DNA from: Marinicella pacifica
Lineage (GTDB): Bacteria; Pseudomonadota; Gammaproteobacteria; Xanthomonadales; Marinicellaceae
Reading direction: 5' to 3'
DNA length: 48,059 nucleotides
Assembly (NCBI RefSeq): GCF_014636635.1
Contig: NZ_BMEO01000015.1
Span: 1 to 48,059 of the forward strand
The position numbers were made by a program, and so were the translations under genes. Numbering within the stretch: the stretch's first letter is position 1; each line of letters starts with the position of its first letter. The notes beneath the pieces are model-generated. The model saw nothing but the letters and a program-made list of their open reading frames with translations, did not search any database and was not told the origin of the DNA. Positions 25,711-35,100 of this stretch are shown here, one piece after another.

Positions 25711-26570
25711 TGTTGAAACTCAGATAAATTGAGGTTGAGGCGGATTTCCCGACCGTTGCGGTTAACTGTCACGGTTGCGCTTTGGCCTTGCTCAAGCTGT
25801 TGCTTAATGGCAAATAAGTTATCTCCGGCGATGGCCACGCCATTGATGGCGATGATGCGGTCATTGCTGCGCAATCCCTGCCGCATCAAGGCATCATTGG
25901 CACTTAAAGCAGATACTTTCAAACCGGCAATCTGACCCGAATTATTGTGTACCACGCTCACATTGCCGGCCAGTTTGGCAATCTTATTGGGATCATATTT
26001 GGTTTGATTTAAGGCTTCCTGCCAGTTTTGGGGACCACCGGTTAGCGGATTTTGCACACCGCCGTCGCTTTGGTTTTGGTTTATATTTAAAGGCGCTGAA
26101 CCACCAAAGTTGCTTTGGATTCTGTTTTTGGACAAAGACAGCTTTTCCTGCCGGCCATTGTGTTCCAAAAGCACATAATCGGGATAAACGGCGCTTAATT
26201 TGGCCACATTAAACACCCGGTCACCCACCTGGAACATTTTCTCATCACCGCCGGGTTGCCGAATATACGCCTGACCGTGTTCTTTTTCATTGCTTGCAAA
26301 GGTGCCTGTTATGATTAAATCCAAACCGGTTTCACCAGTTATGGCGGGATTTAAGTCGGTTTCAGTGGTGGCAGAAGAACCCAATAAGTGGTAGCCGGAT
26401 AATGGCGGGCGACTTTGAATATCGGCACTTAACTTTTGCGGCGCGGTGGCCGATTCAATCTCACCGGACAGGTGCTTGGGGAACAGTAAAAACTGCCCCC
26501 AAACCACCCCGGTTAACACGATGAAAAGCCATGTTAATAATGTTATGAATTGTTTTTTAGGTATACGCAA
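25707..26570 (-). CDS. gspC: Type II secretion protein GspC
   Basis: The 287-residue protein has a short cytoplasmic N-terminus, one membrane helix (about 9-29), a periplasmic homology region (about 80-155; DLIITGTFASNEKEHGQAYI) that docks GspD, and a C-terminal PDZ-like domain (about 205-283; LKVSALSANDALMRQGLRSNDRIIAINGV). It links the inner platform to the secretin. It starts only 9 bp after the acyl-CoA dehydrogenase stop, so transcription may come from further upstream. Confidence 0.93.
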   Translation of the reverse strand: MRIPKKQFITLLTWLFIVLTGVVWGQFLLFPKHLSGEIESATAPQKLSADIQSRPPLSGYHLLGSSATTETDLNPAITGETGLDLIITGTFASNEKEHGQAYIRQPGGDEKMFQVGDRVFNVAKLSAVYPDYVLLEHNGRQEKLSLSKNRIQSNFGGSAPLNINQNQSDGGVQNPLTGGPQNWQEALNQTKYDPNKIAKLAGNVSVVHNNSGQIAGLKVSALSANDALMRQGLRSNDRIIAINGVAIAGDNLFAIKQQLEQGQSATVTVNRNGREIRLNLNLSEFQQ

Positions 26571-26579
26571 TCTGGTTCA

Positions 26580-28358
26580 TTAAAATTCTGATGCCTGAAT
26601 ATCCATCAAAGAATCAGCCCCCGAACGGATGCTTGCCTGGTGGCTTTCAATCCGTGGTAATATTTTGGCAAAATAAAATGCTGCCGTTTTTTGTTTACCG
26701 GCATAAAATTCCGCACCGAGCTGACCTTTGCTGTGCTCAGCTGAATTATGCAATCGCGCCCAGAAATATGCAAGGACAACATAACCTGACAACATCAGGT
26801 AATCCACCGAAGCCGATCCCACTTCATTCGGATCCTTGGTGGCAGACCGGGTAATAAATGCTGTTATGTCTTGCCAGTCATCAAGCGCTTTTTGCAGTTG
26901 CTTGTTATAAGGTGTGTCATGCTGGTTGATAAAATCCTGAATAATGTCCGCCATGTGGCCGATTTGACCTTTTTGAATTTGTAATAATTTTCGTCCGGTT
27001 AAATCCAGGGCCTGAATCCCGGTGGTGCCCTCATACAAGGTAAATATTCTGGCATCACGGTACCACTGTTCCTGGCCGTGTTCTTTGATGTAACCATGGC
27101 CGCCATAAATCTGTATGCCATGAGTGGTGGCCTCCAAAGCCGTTTCGGTGATAAAACCTTTAATAATGGGAATTAAAAAAGCCAGTATCTGTTCAGCCCG
27201 CTTCACTTCTTCAGCGTCTTTGGAATGTTTAATCACCTCAAGCTGCTGTCCGGCGAAATAAGCCATCGCACGATTTCCCTCGGCAAAAGCTTTTTGGGTT
27301 AATAACATGCGCCGCACATCGGGATGGACAATAATCGGATCGGCCGGTTTATTGGGGTATTTAGGCCCTTCCGGCGCCCGCATCTGCAGCCGTTCTTTGG
27401 CATAAGCCAGCGCATTTTGAAAAGAAGCCTGGGTGGCTGCCAGACCTTGAATACCGGTATTTAAACGGGCACCGTTCATCATCGTAAACATAATACGCAA
27501 ACCCTGATTGGGCTCACCGATTAAATAACCTTTGGCGTCATCAAAATTCATCACGCAGGTGGCGGAACTGTTTAAGCCCATTTTATGCTCTATACTGGCC
27601 GCCGCCACACCATTGCGTTCACCGACACTTAAATCATCATTAATCAGAAATTTTGGTACCAGGAACAACGATATGCCTTTGGTGCCTTCAGGTGCATCCG
27701 GTAAACGCGCCAAAACCAAATGGATGATATTCTCGGTCAAATCATGTTCACCGGAGGTGATAAATATTTTGGTACCGGAGACACGGTAGCTACCATCACC
27801 TGCGGGTTTCGCTGCGGTGGCCACCATCCCCAGATCAGTCCCGCATTGCGGCTCAGTCAAACACATGGTGCCCGACCATTCGCCGGTGGTGAGTTTCGGT
27901 AATACCTTTGCTTGCAGTTCTTCCGAGGCAAAATGATCCAATAATTCTCTGGCACCGTGGGTTAATCCCGGATAATTTGACCAACCGGGGCAATAATAGG
28001 TGTTAAGTTCACCTAAGATCAGTTGAAGCCAGTAACTTAAGCCCTGGCCGCCATATTCAGGGTCACCATCCAACGACGACCAACCGGATTCACAGTAATT
28101 TTTATAGAGTTCCTTAAAACCATCCGGCGTGGTCACTATGTTGCCCTCAATACGACAACCTTGCGCATCAGCCGGGTTGTTTAACGGTCCAACATATTCA
28201 TGCAAAAACTTGGACGCTTCATCCAGAACTGTCACAAAGGTTTCAGCATCCAGCTCTTCATGAACGCCAAGCTTTTGGTAGTGGCCGGTCAAGTCCAAAA
28301 CTTCATCGGCAATAAATTGTATGTCTTTAATCGGTGCGGGTAAATTAGCCATATTCAA
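26580..28358 (-). CDS. Acyl-CoA dehydrogenase with C-terminal extension
   Basis: The 592-residue flavoenzyme has an N-terminal helical domain, a beta domain (MCLTEPQCGTDLGMV; KIFITSGEHDL) and a C-terminal domain with the catalytic Glu in YEGTTGIQALDL. It then carries the extra C-terminal acyl-CoA dehydrogenase extension of the long form. It should catalyse the first step of fatty-acid beta-oxidation. The start near 28358 is followed by a typical N-terminus. It is separate from the lipid cluster and is the first gene of the run leading into gspC. Confidence 0.92.
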   Translation of the reverse strand: MNMANLPAPIKDIQFIADEVLDLTGHYQKLGVHEELDAETFVTVLDEASKFLHEYVGPLNNPADAQGCRIEGNIVTTPDGFKELYKNYCESGWSSLDGDPEYGGQGLSYWLQLILGELNTYYCPGWSNYPGLTHGARELLDHFASEELQAKVLPKLTTGEWSGTMCLTEPQCGTDLGMVATAAKPAGDGSYRVSGTKIFITSGEHDLTENIIHLVLARLPDAPEGTKGISLFLVPKFLINDDLSVGERNGVAAASIEHKMGLNSSATCVMNFDDAKGYLIGEPNQGLRIMFTMMNGARLNTGIQGLAATQASFQNALAYAKERLQMRAPEGPKYPNKPADPIIVHPDVRRMLLTQKAFAEGNRAMAYFAGQQLEVIKHSKDAEEVKRAEQILAFLIPIIKGFITETALEATTHGIQIYGGHGYIKEHGQEQWYRDARIFTLYEGTTGIQALDLTGRKLLQIQKGQIGHMADIIQDFINQHDTPYNKQLQKALDDWQDITAFITRSATKDPNEVGSASVDYLMLSGYVVLAYFWARLHNSAEHSKGQLGAEFYAGKQKTAAFYFAKILPRIESHQASIRSGADSLMDIQASEF

Positions 28359-28554
28359 ACGTTCGTTTTAAGAAAGTCCTCATTTTAGCATCGCCTTCAT
28401 CAAAATAAAATCAAAGCCGATTAAATGATGACCTGTGTCAATTTTATTTATCAACATAGCTTGGCTATACGGTGATAAATTCCATTTATATCATCCAGTA
28501 TTTGAATTAATAATTTAAATAAACTATAATTATATTTTTCTAATATATTTTATC
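28359..28554. promoter_or_regulatory. Divergent promoter region, acyl-CoA dehydrogenase and cyd oxidase
   Basis: This is a 196-bp AT-rich gap with promoters for two divergent operons. GGTGATAAATTCCATTTATATCATCC-like dyad symmetry sits around 28469-28494 (imperfect). No FNR/ANR or ArcA site could be assigned with confidence. The cydA start has no Shine-Dalgarno motif in the preceding A/T-rich 20 bases. Confidence 0.4.
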
Positions 28555-29943
28555 ATGGCTGTATTAGACAACTTTGATGCCCTGCTTCTGGCACGCATTC
28601 AATTCGGTTTTACCATTGCCTTTCATATTATCTTTCCTGCCTTTACCATTGGTCTGGCCAGCTTCTTAGCAGTGCTTGAAGGTTTATGGCTAAAAACCGA
28701 CAACCCGGTTTATAAGCGGCTTTATCGTTTTTGGGTGAAAGTTTTCGCTGTGGCTTTTGGTCTTGGGGTGGTGTCCGGTGTGGTGATGAGCTATCAATTC
28801 GGTACCAACTGGTCGTTATTTTCCACCCAAACCGGCAATATACTCGGACCACTGCTTGGTTATGAAGTTTTGACCGCCTTTTTTCTGGAGGCTTCATTTC
28901 TGGGTATTATGCTGTTCGGCTGGGGCCGGGTTAGTCAAAAGATGCACTTTGCCGCCACCGTGATTGTCGCGGTGGGCACTTTAATTTCAGCTTTTTGGAT
29001 TTTATCGGCCAACAGCTGGATGCAAACACCGGCCGGTTTCAGCCGTGATGCTGCCGGGGTTTTTCATCCTGAGGACTGGTGGGCGATTATATTTAATCCA
29101 TCCTTCCCTTACCGACTGATACACATGGTCACCGCGGCCTTTTTAACCACCGCTTTTGTGGTGGGTGCCGTCGGTGCCTGGCATATTCTGAAACAGCGAC
29201 ACTTACCCGAAGCCCGGATTATGCTGGGCATGTCGATGCTCATGGCCTTGTTTGTGGCCCCGGCACAACTCATTATTGGTGACTTACACGGCTTAAACAC
29301 CTTAGAACATCAACCGATTAAAGTGGCGGCCATGGAAGGGGTCTGGGAAACCGAGCAAGGCGCACCTTTTCGCGTCCTCGCCTGGCCCAATCAAACAGAA
29401 CAACGCAATGACTTTGAACTCAACATTCCCTATGCATCCAGTCTGATTCTGACACACAGTTTGGATGGTGAAGTTAAAGGCTTAAACCATTGGCCGGTCG
29501 AAGAACACCCACCCGTGGCGCCGGTATTCTGGTCTTTTCGGGTGATGCTGGCGGTGGGTTTTGCCATGATTTTTACAGGATTAGTCGCCGCCTGGCGTTA
29601 TTGGCGCGGGCACTTATACCGCTCTGATTGGTTTATGCGATGGTGTGTATTAATGGGACCGTCCGGTTTCGTGGCCATTATTGCCGGCTGGTTTGTCACG
29701 GAAATCGGCCGTCAACCGTACACCGTATTTGGTCATTTACGAACAGCGGACAGCTTATCTCCGGTCATCGGTGAGCAAGTGGCTTTGTCTTTGGGTATTT
29801 TTGTCGTGGTTTATACCGCCCTGTTCGGCGCCGGCACTTATTATATTTTCAGAATTTTCAAAAAAGGCCCGGGTGATCAAAGTGATCCGGATTATTATCA
29901 ACACAGCCGCCAACGAGTAGGCAGTGAGGTGAGTGATGAGTGA
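28555..29943 (+). CDS. cydA: Cytochrome bd-type (CIO) quinol oxidase subunit I
   Basis: The 462-residue protein has nine or so membrane helices, the N-terminal ARIQFGFTIAFHIIFPAFTIG with a conserved haem-ligand His24, and the signature GRQPYTVFGHLRTAD. The quinol loop is short, as in the cyanide-insensitive CIO subtype; E. coli-type long Q loops are absent. It reduces oxygen to water using quinol and carries the haems. Gene symbol is by family; cioA would be equally apt. Subunit II overlaps the stop by a few bases. Confidence 0.94.
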   Translation: MAVLDNFDALLLARIQFGFTIAFHIIFPAFTIGLASFLAVLEGLWLKTDNPVYKRLYRFWVKVFAVAFGLGVVSGVVMSYQFGTNWSLFSTQTGNILGPLLGYEVLTAFFLEASFLGIMLFGWGRVSQKMHFAATVIVAVGTLISAFWILSANSWMQTPAGFSRDAAGVFHPEDWWAIIFNPSFPYRLIHMVTAAFLTTAFVVGAVGAWHILKQRHLPEARIMLGMSMLMALFVAPAQLIIGDLHGLNTLEHQPIKVAAMEGVWETEQGAPFRVLAWPNQTEQRNDFELNIPYASSLILTHSLDGEVKGLNHWPVEEHPPVAPVFWSFRVMLAVGFAMIFTGLVAAWRYWRGHLYRSDWFMRWCVLMGPSGFVAIIAGWFVTEIGRQPYTVFGHLRTADSLSPVIGEQVALSLGIFVVVYTALFGAGTYYIFRIFKKGPGDQSDPDYYQHSRQRVGSEVSDE

Positions 29944-30955
29944 ATTTGCAAATTGGCTTGATTTGCCACTTATCTGGGGTGGCATTTTAGCCCTGGCCAT
30001 TTTTCTTTATGTACTGTTGGATGGTTTTGATTTGGGTGTCGGAATTTTATTCCCCTTCGCGCCCTCAGAACAATGCCGTGACCGGATGATGAATTCGGTG
30101 GCACCTTTCTGGGATGGCAACGAAACCTGGCTGGTGCTTGGTGGCGGCGGTTTATTTGCCGCGTTTCCGCTGGCCTATTCCATTGTGCTGCCGGCACTTT
30201 ACTTACCCTTTATCTTGATGCTTATCGGCTTAATTTTCCGCGGCGTGGCCTTTGAATTTCGCTTCAAAGCCGGTATGAAACGCTGGGTCTGGGATGCGGC
30301 TTTCCATTTTGGCTCCTTACTCGCCACTTTTATGCAAGGCCTGATTTTAGGTAACTTTGTGCAAGGCTTTACCGTCATCGATGGCCAATACGCCGGTGGC
30401 CCCTTGGATTGGGCCAACGGCTTTGCCGTGTTTAGCGGTGTTGGTTTGATCTTTGCTTATGGCTTACTGGGTGCCGGGTGGACCATAATGAAAACCGATG
30501 AAATCACCCAAAAGTGGGCCCGCATCGCCGGTAAATATTGCCTGATTTTCGTGGTCTTATTTATGGCCTTAATCAGTATGATTATGCCACTGATGGATGA
30601 ACGCATCGCCAAACTCTGGTTTACATTTCCCAACTTTTGGTATTTATTACCCATACCTTTAATCAGCCTGTTTACGATAGTACAAATTATTCGGCATTTA
30701 CAAAACAAAGTCTCTCATAATCAAGTTTTTATTTATGCCATGGTACTATTTGTCACCGGCTATGTGGGACTGGCTATCGGCATTTTCCCCTGGATCGTAC
30801 CTTTTGAACTGACCCTTTGGCAAGCAGCCGCCAGCAACAGTTCACTAATGCTGCTACTGGTTGGTACAGTTATATTCCTACCCATTATCCTTGCTTACAC
30901 CGCCTTCAGCTTCTTCACCTTCCGCGGTAAAAGCAGTCACGAGCACATGTATTAA
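29936..30955 (+). CDS. cydB: Cytochrome bd-type (CIO) quinol oxidase subunit II
   Basis: The chosen start is the ATG at 29936 (MSEFANWLDL); a GTG three bases upstream is possible. The 339-residue protein has the CydB N-terminus LPLIWGGILALAIFLYVLLDGFDLGVGILFPF and NETWLVLGGGGLFAAFP, with about eight membrane helices. It forms the heterodimer with subunit I. The start overlaps the cydA stop by 8 bp and GAGGTGA lies just upstream. Confidence 0.94.
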   Translation: MSEFANWLDLPLIWGGILALAIFLYVLLDGFDLGVGILFPFAPSEQCRDRMMNSVAPFWDGNETWLVLGGGGLFAAFPLAYSIVLPALYLPFILMLIGLIFRGVAFEFRFKAGMKRWVWDAAFHFGSLLATFMQGLILGNFVQGFTVIDGQYAGGPLDWANGFAVFSGVGLIFAYGLLGAGWTIMKTDEITQKWARIAGKYCLIFVVLFMALISMIMPLMDERIAKLWFTFPNFWYLLPIPLISLFTIVQIIRHLQNKVSHNQVFIYAMVLFVTGYVGLAIGIFPWIVPFELTLWQAAASNSSLMLLLVGTVIFLPIILAYTAFSFFTFRGKSSHEHMY

Positions 30956-30960
30956 ATATC

Positions 30961-31077
30961 ATGACAAAATCAAAAACAAAACAATGGCTCTGGTTTATCG
31001 GCCTGTGGTGTTTGGGTTTGCTGGCGGTCGGAATGATTAGTCTGGTGATTAAAGGGATTTTTGCTTTGGGGCAATAG
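30961..31077 (+). CDS. 38-residue DUF2474/CydX-like oxidase subunit
   Basis: Between the cydB stop (30955) and 31077 a start ATG at 30961 opens a 38-codon frame beginning MTKSKTKQWLWFIGLWCLG and ending with a hydrophobic helix and FALGQ. A short basic N-terminus followed by a single membrane helix with W-x-G and L-L-A-V-G character is the DUF2474 pattern found just after CIO subunit II genes, functionally like CydX. It should stabilise the oxidase. The spacing of 5 bp to cydB supports one operon. It is too short for most gene callers. Confidence 0.82.
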   Translation: MTKSKTKQWLWFIGLWCLGLLAVGMISLVIKGIFALGQ

Positions 31078-31123
31078 ATTAAAAAACTAAACACCCTGAA
31101 TAGTAAAACTGCTTTAGACAATT

Positions 31124-31678
31124 TTAATTAATGTTCTTTTTGTTCACTTTTTTGTCGTATGCGTAGAAAATTCTGTCTGATTCAGTAAACGGGATTTGGT
31201 ATTCATCACAAGTATTTTTTAATTCAATTAAATAGTCCAGGTATCGATTTATATTTTCATTTATATTATTATCATTTATATACTCTTTTAATTTAAGCTC
31301 ATACCCATACAGTAATCGAAAAACCCTTTGATCAATAATTTGGTAAATATATGGGTTCCTGAATCTTAAAATAGTCGAAGCCATGGGCAATCGAACACCC
31401 TTGGTTTTGAGTAAATTTGTTAACACCTTATGGGTTAAATCTAAATCTATGGCATCAGAATTTGGGTCAATTTTATTGACCAAATTGAGCGTTTCAATAC
31501 TTAATTGAGCATAGCGATTGGTTTTCCACAAAACGATTTCGTTTATCACGGATTGATCAAATTCAGACTTCGTTTCGTCTAATTTAACAGTCAATTCTGG
31601 CTGAAACTTATAGTCCAAATTCATAAGTTCAGTAGTCGATGGGCTGTGTTCTTTTAATTTTTTTATTGTTTTCATCAT
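31124..31678 (-). CDS. Hypothetical protein with helix-hairpin-helix-like pattern
   Basis: I cannot name this 184-residue family. A central block, VLTNLLKTKGVRLPMAS followed by TILRFRNPYIYQIIDQRVFRLL, resembles the HhH region and following helix of DNA glycosylase-type folds (K-G-hydrophobic-P-x-A-S, then an aspartate in IIDQR). This is a weak family resemblance only. An upstream segment INEIVLWKTNRY is a further conserved-looking piece. It is AT-rich compared with its neighbours and is preceded by an 81-residue gene on the same strand (40-bp gap), which suggests acquisition. It ends convergent with the oxidase operon. Confidence 0.55.
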   Translation of the reverse strand: MMKTIKKLKEHSPSTTELMNLDYKFQPELTVKLDETKSEFDQSVINEIVLWKTNRYAQLSIETLNLVNKIDPNSDAIDLDLTHKVLTNLLKTKGVRLPMASTILRFRNPYIYQIIDQRVFRLLYGYELKLKEYINDNNINENINRYLDYLIELKNTCDEYQIPFTESDRIFYAYDKKVNKKNIN

Positions 31679-31718
31679 TGATTTATTGTGCCTTTTCCCT
31701 TGTTAGAGTCTCACAAGT

Positions 31719-31964
31719 TTAATTTTCAAGGTCTTCAAGCAATACACTGACCCCATTAATTTCATCCTTATTCAACATCAAAGATTGACCATCTATCAGT
31801 ATGTCATCAAGCATTTCCAAACCTGGCATTAAACTGAGCTTAATATCTAAAGTCACTCCGGATGCCTCCATACTATTCTCTTGTTCTGCCTGTGTTTTAC
31901 TTTCCACAATTTCCAAATATTGTTTGGTAACATCAGGACTTAATTTGATAGTAAGTTGTTGCAT
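31719..31964 (-). CDS. Small acidic hypothetical protein
   Basis: This is an 81-residue protein with no signal peptide, acidic overall, with beta-strand/helix alternation (QQLTIKLSPDVTKQYLEIV; LMLNKDEINGVSVLLEDLEN). No family recognised. It lies 40 bp upstream of the HhH-like gene on the same strand, and the two are probably co-transcribed. It is not a recognisable antitoxin: no ribbon-helix-helix or helix-turn-helix can be seen. Confidence 0.5.
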   Translation of the reverse strand: MQQLTIKLSPDVTKQYLEIVESKTQAEQENSMEASGVTLDIKLSLMPGLEMLDDILIDGQSLMLNKDEINGVSVLLEDLEN

Positions 31965-32048
31965 ATTTAATAATTAGGACATATTTAAGAACAATTCGAT
32001 TTTTACTTTAAGGTAAGTTATAGGTTTATGCGAGCATTTTCCTCATGT

Positions 32049-32082
32049 CTGTTAAATATGTGCGACATATTTTGACTAACAG
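32049..32082. other. Nested inverted repeat upstream of the 81-residue gene
   Basis: AAATATGT (32054-32061) pairs with ACATATTT (32065-32072) around a 3-base loop, and outer CTGTT/AACAG pair with a bulge. It sits between two minus-strand genes, so it could be a 5' element of the 31964 gene or an additional terminator for the 1229-residue protein gene. Confidence 0.4.
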
Positions 32083-32092
32083 CATTGACTTC

Positions 32093-32129
32093 AATCCGAA
32101 GAGCCACGAAGACAGAGGCTCTTCGGATT
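32093..32129 (-). terminator. 13-bp hairpin just downstream of the large repeat-protein gene
   Basis: AATCCGAAGAGCC (32093-32105) pairs perfectly with GGCTCTTCGGATT (32117-32129) around an 11-base loop. It begins 9 bp after the stop of the 1229-residue gene, a typical terminator position, but there is no run of U on the minus strand. It is a strong stem of uncertain termination power. Confidence 0.55.
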
Positions 32130-32137
32130 TGTCCATT

Positions 32138-35100
32138 TTAACTTTCAAACCCATCTTCAAATATTAAGTCAGGAATATCTGAAATAAATGGATGAGTACC
32201 GTTTAAATATTCTTGTAAGTTGGTGAAGTTGTCATTATCGGGGTCTTGATGCGCATCGGCCGGATTATAAGGGTTCAAACCATAGTAATTTTCCCACCAA
32301 TCGGGCATACCATCATCATCGTCATCTTCATCAAAAGGATCGGCTATACCATCATTATCGAAGTCAGTAAAATCACCCACCAAGACACTGTCACTGATAC
32401 TACGACGGTAAATACCCCCTTCAAACAGCTCAATTTCAAAAGGAATAACCCGACCTCTTTGTGTGTAATAATCGACGTCTTCCACCACAGAAATATTCAA
32501 TATACCTTGTGGGGGCAATAAACTTAAATCATTCTCATCCCAAGATAAATAACCGCCAATACCGCAATCAGAACAGGAACCGCCATTGGTCGCTACCGGG
32601 TACTGATCCATATAATCCGGCCACATCAGTCGTAAACTTAAATTATCACTGTTGACGGTTTGCAGGTTTTTGATATCGATGAGCATATTTAACTGATCAT
32701 TTGTGTCAACAGGTACCGGCCAGGCCATAATATCCAGAGCAAAATCGACAGGTAAATTAACTTCACTGCTGCTCATGGCGTGACTTGATTGTGACAACCC
32801 ATCAATGTCAGCCTGTATAAAACCGTTTTCAACCGTTAATAGAGCGCCCTGTGGCAATGCAGAATCAACTTCAACCACAACCTGTTCTCTGCCACCTTGT
32901 CCTGAATTAATTTGACTTAATTGCCATGTAACCGTACCGTTATTTTCGATACCGCCTCCGGAGGCAGACACAAAACTTGTCCCTTGAGGGACAGAAAAGA
33001 CCAGACTGGCATTGATGGCCTGAAAACCACTGTGATTGCCATAGGTTAAATGATATGTTAATTGAGCCCCCGGCATCACCGGATCCATCTGGGGATCAAT
33101 CGCCAGATCCAAGCCACTGTCCGCATCCACTGTGGTGTTGCTGTAAACACCACCACGCCATAGTCCATCCACGTATACCATGGCTTCAAAAGGAATAACC
33201 CGACCCGAGGCCACCCCTTGACCTGCGTAAGAATTCACGGATAACACCATGCTTTCACCGGGCGGTAACAAGCCTAAATTTGCATCACTCCATGCAATAA
33301 ATTCACCACCGGAACAGCCACTGTAATTTGTCGCACCTCCAGTGGTCTTATAATACATCCGAACATAATCAACACATTGAAACAGCAAATCTGACAAATC
33401 CTCATTGACCATTCCGGTGTTTGTGATTTTTAACTGGATGTCAAAGGTTTCTGAAGGTTCGACGGGATTGGGGTTCACCTCCATCTCAAATTGCAGCGGC
33501 TCATTCATTTTAACCTGACTGACCGCCGTGGCCTGTACGGTTTCAGTCAGATAATTGATTGATGCTTTAAGCGCTGCTGCATTGACAACCAGTGTTTCAC
33601 CATCAGCCAGTCCATTATCAACCGCAACAATAACCTGTTCCTGACCAAATTGGCCTGTCGCTAATTCAGCCAAATTCCAGAAAACAACACCATTATTGAA
33701 CACACCATTGCCACTGGCGGACACAAAAGTTGTGTCTTCTGGTATGGGAAATGTTAAATGTGTGTTGTTGGCCTGTAAGTTGCTGTGATTACCATAATTT
33801 AATTTGTAAAGCAGTTGAGCACCTTGTGCCACCGGGTCAGACTGTGGATAAACCGCTAAATCCAGACCACTGTCAGCATCCACCACCACATTGTCATAAA
33901 CGCTGCCGCGCCATAATCCACCCGCATACATCATCACTTCAAAGGGAATCACACGACCCGAGGCCACCCCTTGGTTTACATAGGAATTGACGGAAATCAC
34001 ATGGCTTTCACCCGGAGGTAAAATGCCTAACACCGCATCACTCCAATCAATAAATTCACCCGCATCACAACCACTGTAATTTGTTGCGCCACCGGTGGCT
34101 TTGTAATATATCCGAACATAATCAACACACTGAAACTTCAAACCCGATAAATCCTCGTTAACAACACCTGTGTTGGTGATTTTTAACTGAATGTCAAAGG
34201 TTTCTGTGGGCTCTACCGGATTCGGGTTCACTTCCATCTCAAAACGCAAGGGTTCATTTGTTTTGACGTGTGTTACAGCCGTGGCCTGTGCCTCCTGAGG
34301 CAAATAGTTGATGGTGGCTTGTAATACCGCCGATTCAACAAGCAAGGGTGTACCATCGGTTAGTCCGCCATCCACCAACAGCGTAAGCTGATGAAAGCCA
34401 TGGCTATTGGCTGCTATGGTGCCGATGGTCCACTCGACCACATCACCATTCAATGAACCATTACCGCTCGCAGAAACAAATATGGCGCCTTCGGGCAAAG
34501 GAAAACTTAATACAGCATTGGTGGCTTGAGCGGTGCTGTGATTGCCGTAGCTTAAGTTATAAATCAGCTGATTATTCTGCGCCACGGGATTATTTTGTGG
34601 ACTCACCGTCAGATCCAAACCGCTGTCATTATCCACAGCAATGCTGTGGGAAACGCGACCACGCCAATAGCCATCCACAAAAACCAGGGCCTCAAATGGA
34701 ATCACCTGGCCGGAATTAGTCCCTTGATTAACATAGGAATTGACTGAGACAACAACCGTTTCACCCGGTGGCAAAACACCCAATGCGGTATCACTCCAGG
34801 TGATAAATTCACCCCCATAACATCCATTATAATTAGTGGCGCCACCGGTTGTTTTATAATATTCTCGGACATAATCAACACACTGAAACGTCAAACCCGA
34901 TAAATCTTCATTGACACTACCCGTATTGCTGATTTTAAGCTGAATATCAAAAGTTTCTCCGGACTCAATCGGATTGGGGTTCACTTCCACTGAGAACTTG
35001 AGCGTTTCATGTGCTTTTATGACACCGATTGCATCAGCAAAAGCACTCTGATTTACAAAATTATAATCCGCTGAAATTTCTGCTGACTCGATATTGATAA

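Noticed and set aside
28359-28554. FNR/ANR box controlling the cyd operon
   Set aside because: No TTGAT-N4-ATCAA-like site could be found; only loose half-sites in AT-rich sequence.
31124-31964. Two-gene toxin-antitoxin pair
   Set aside because: The gap is 40 bp, neither protein has a recognisable toxin fold or antitoxin DNA-binding motif, and the 184-residue protein is long for a toxin.
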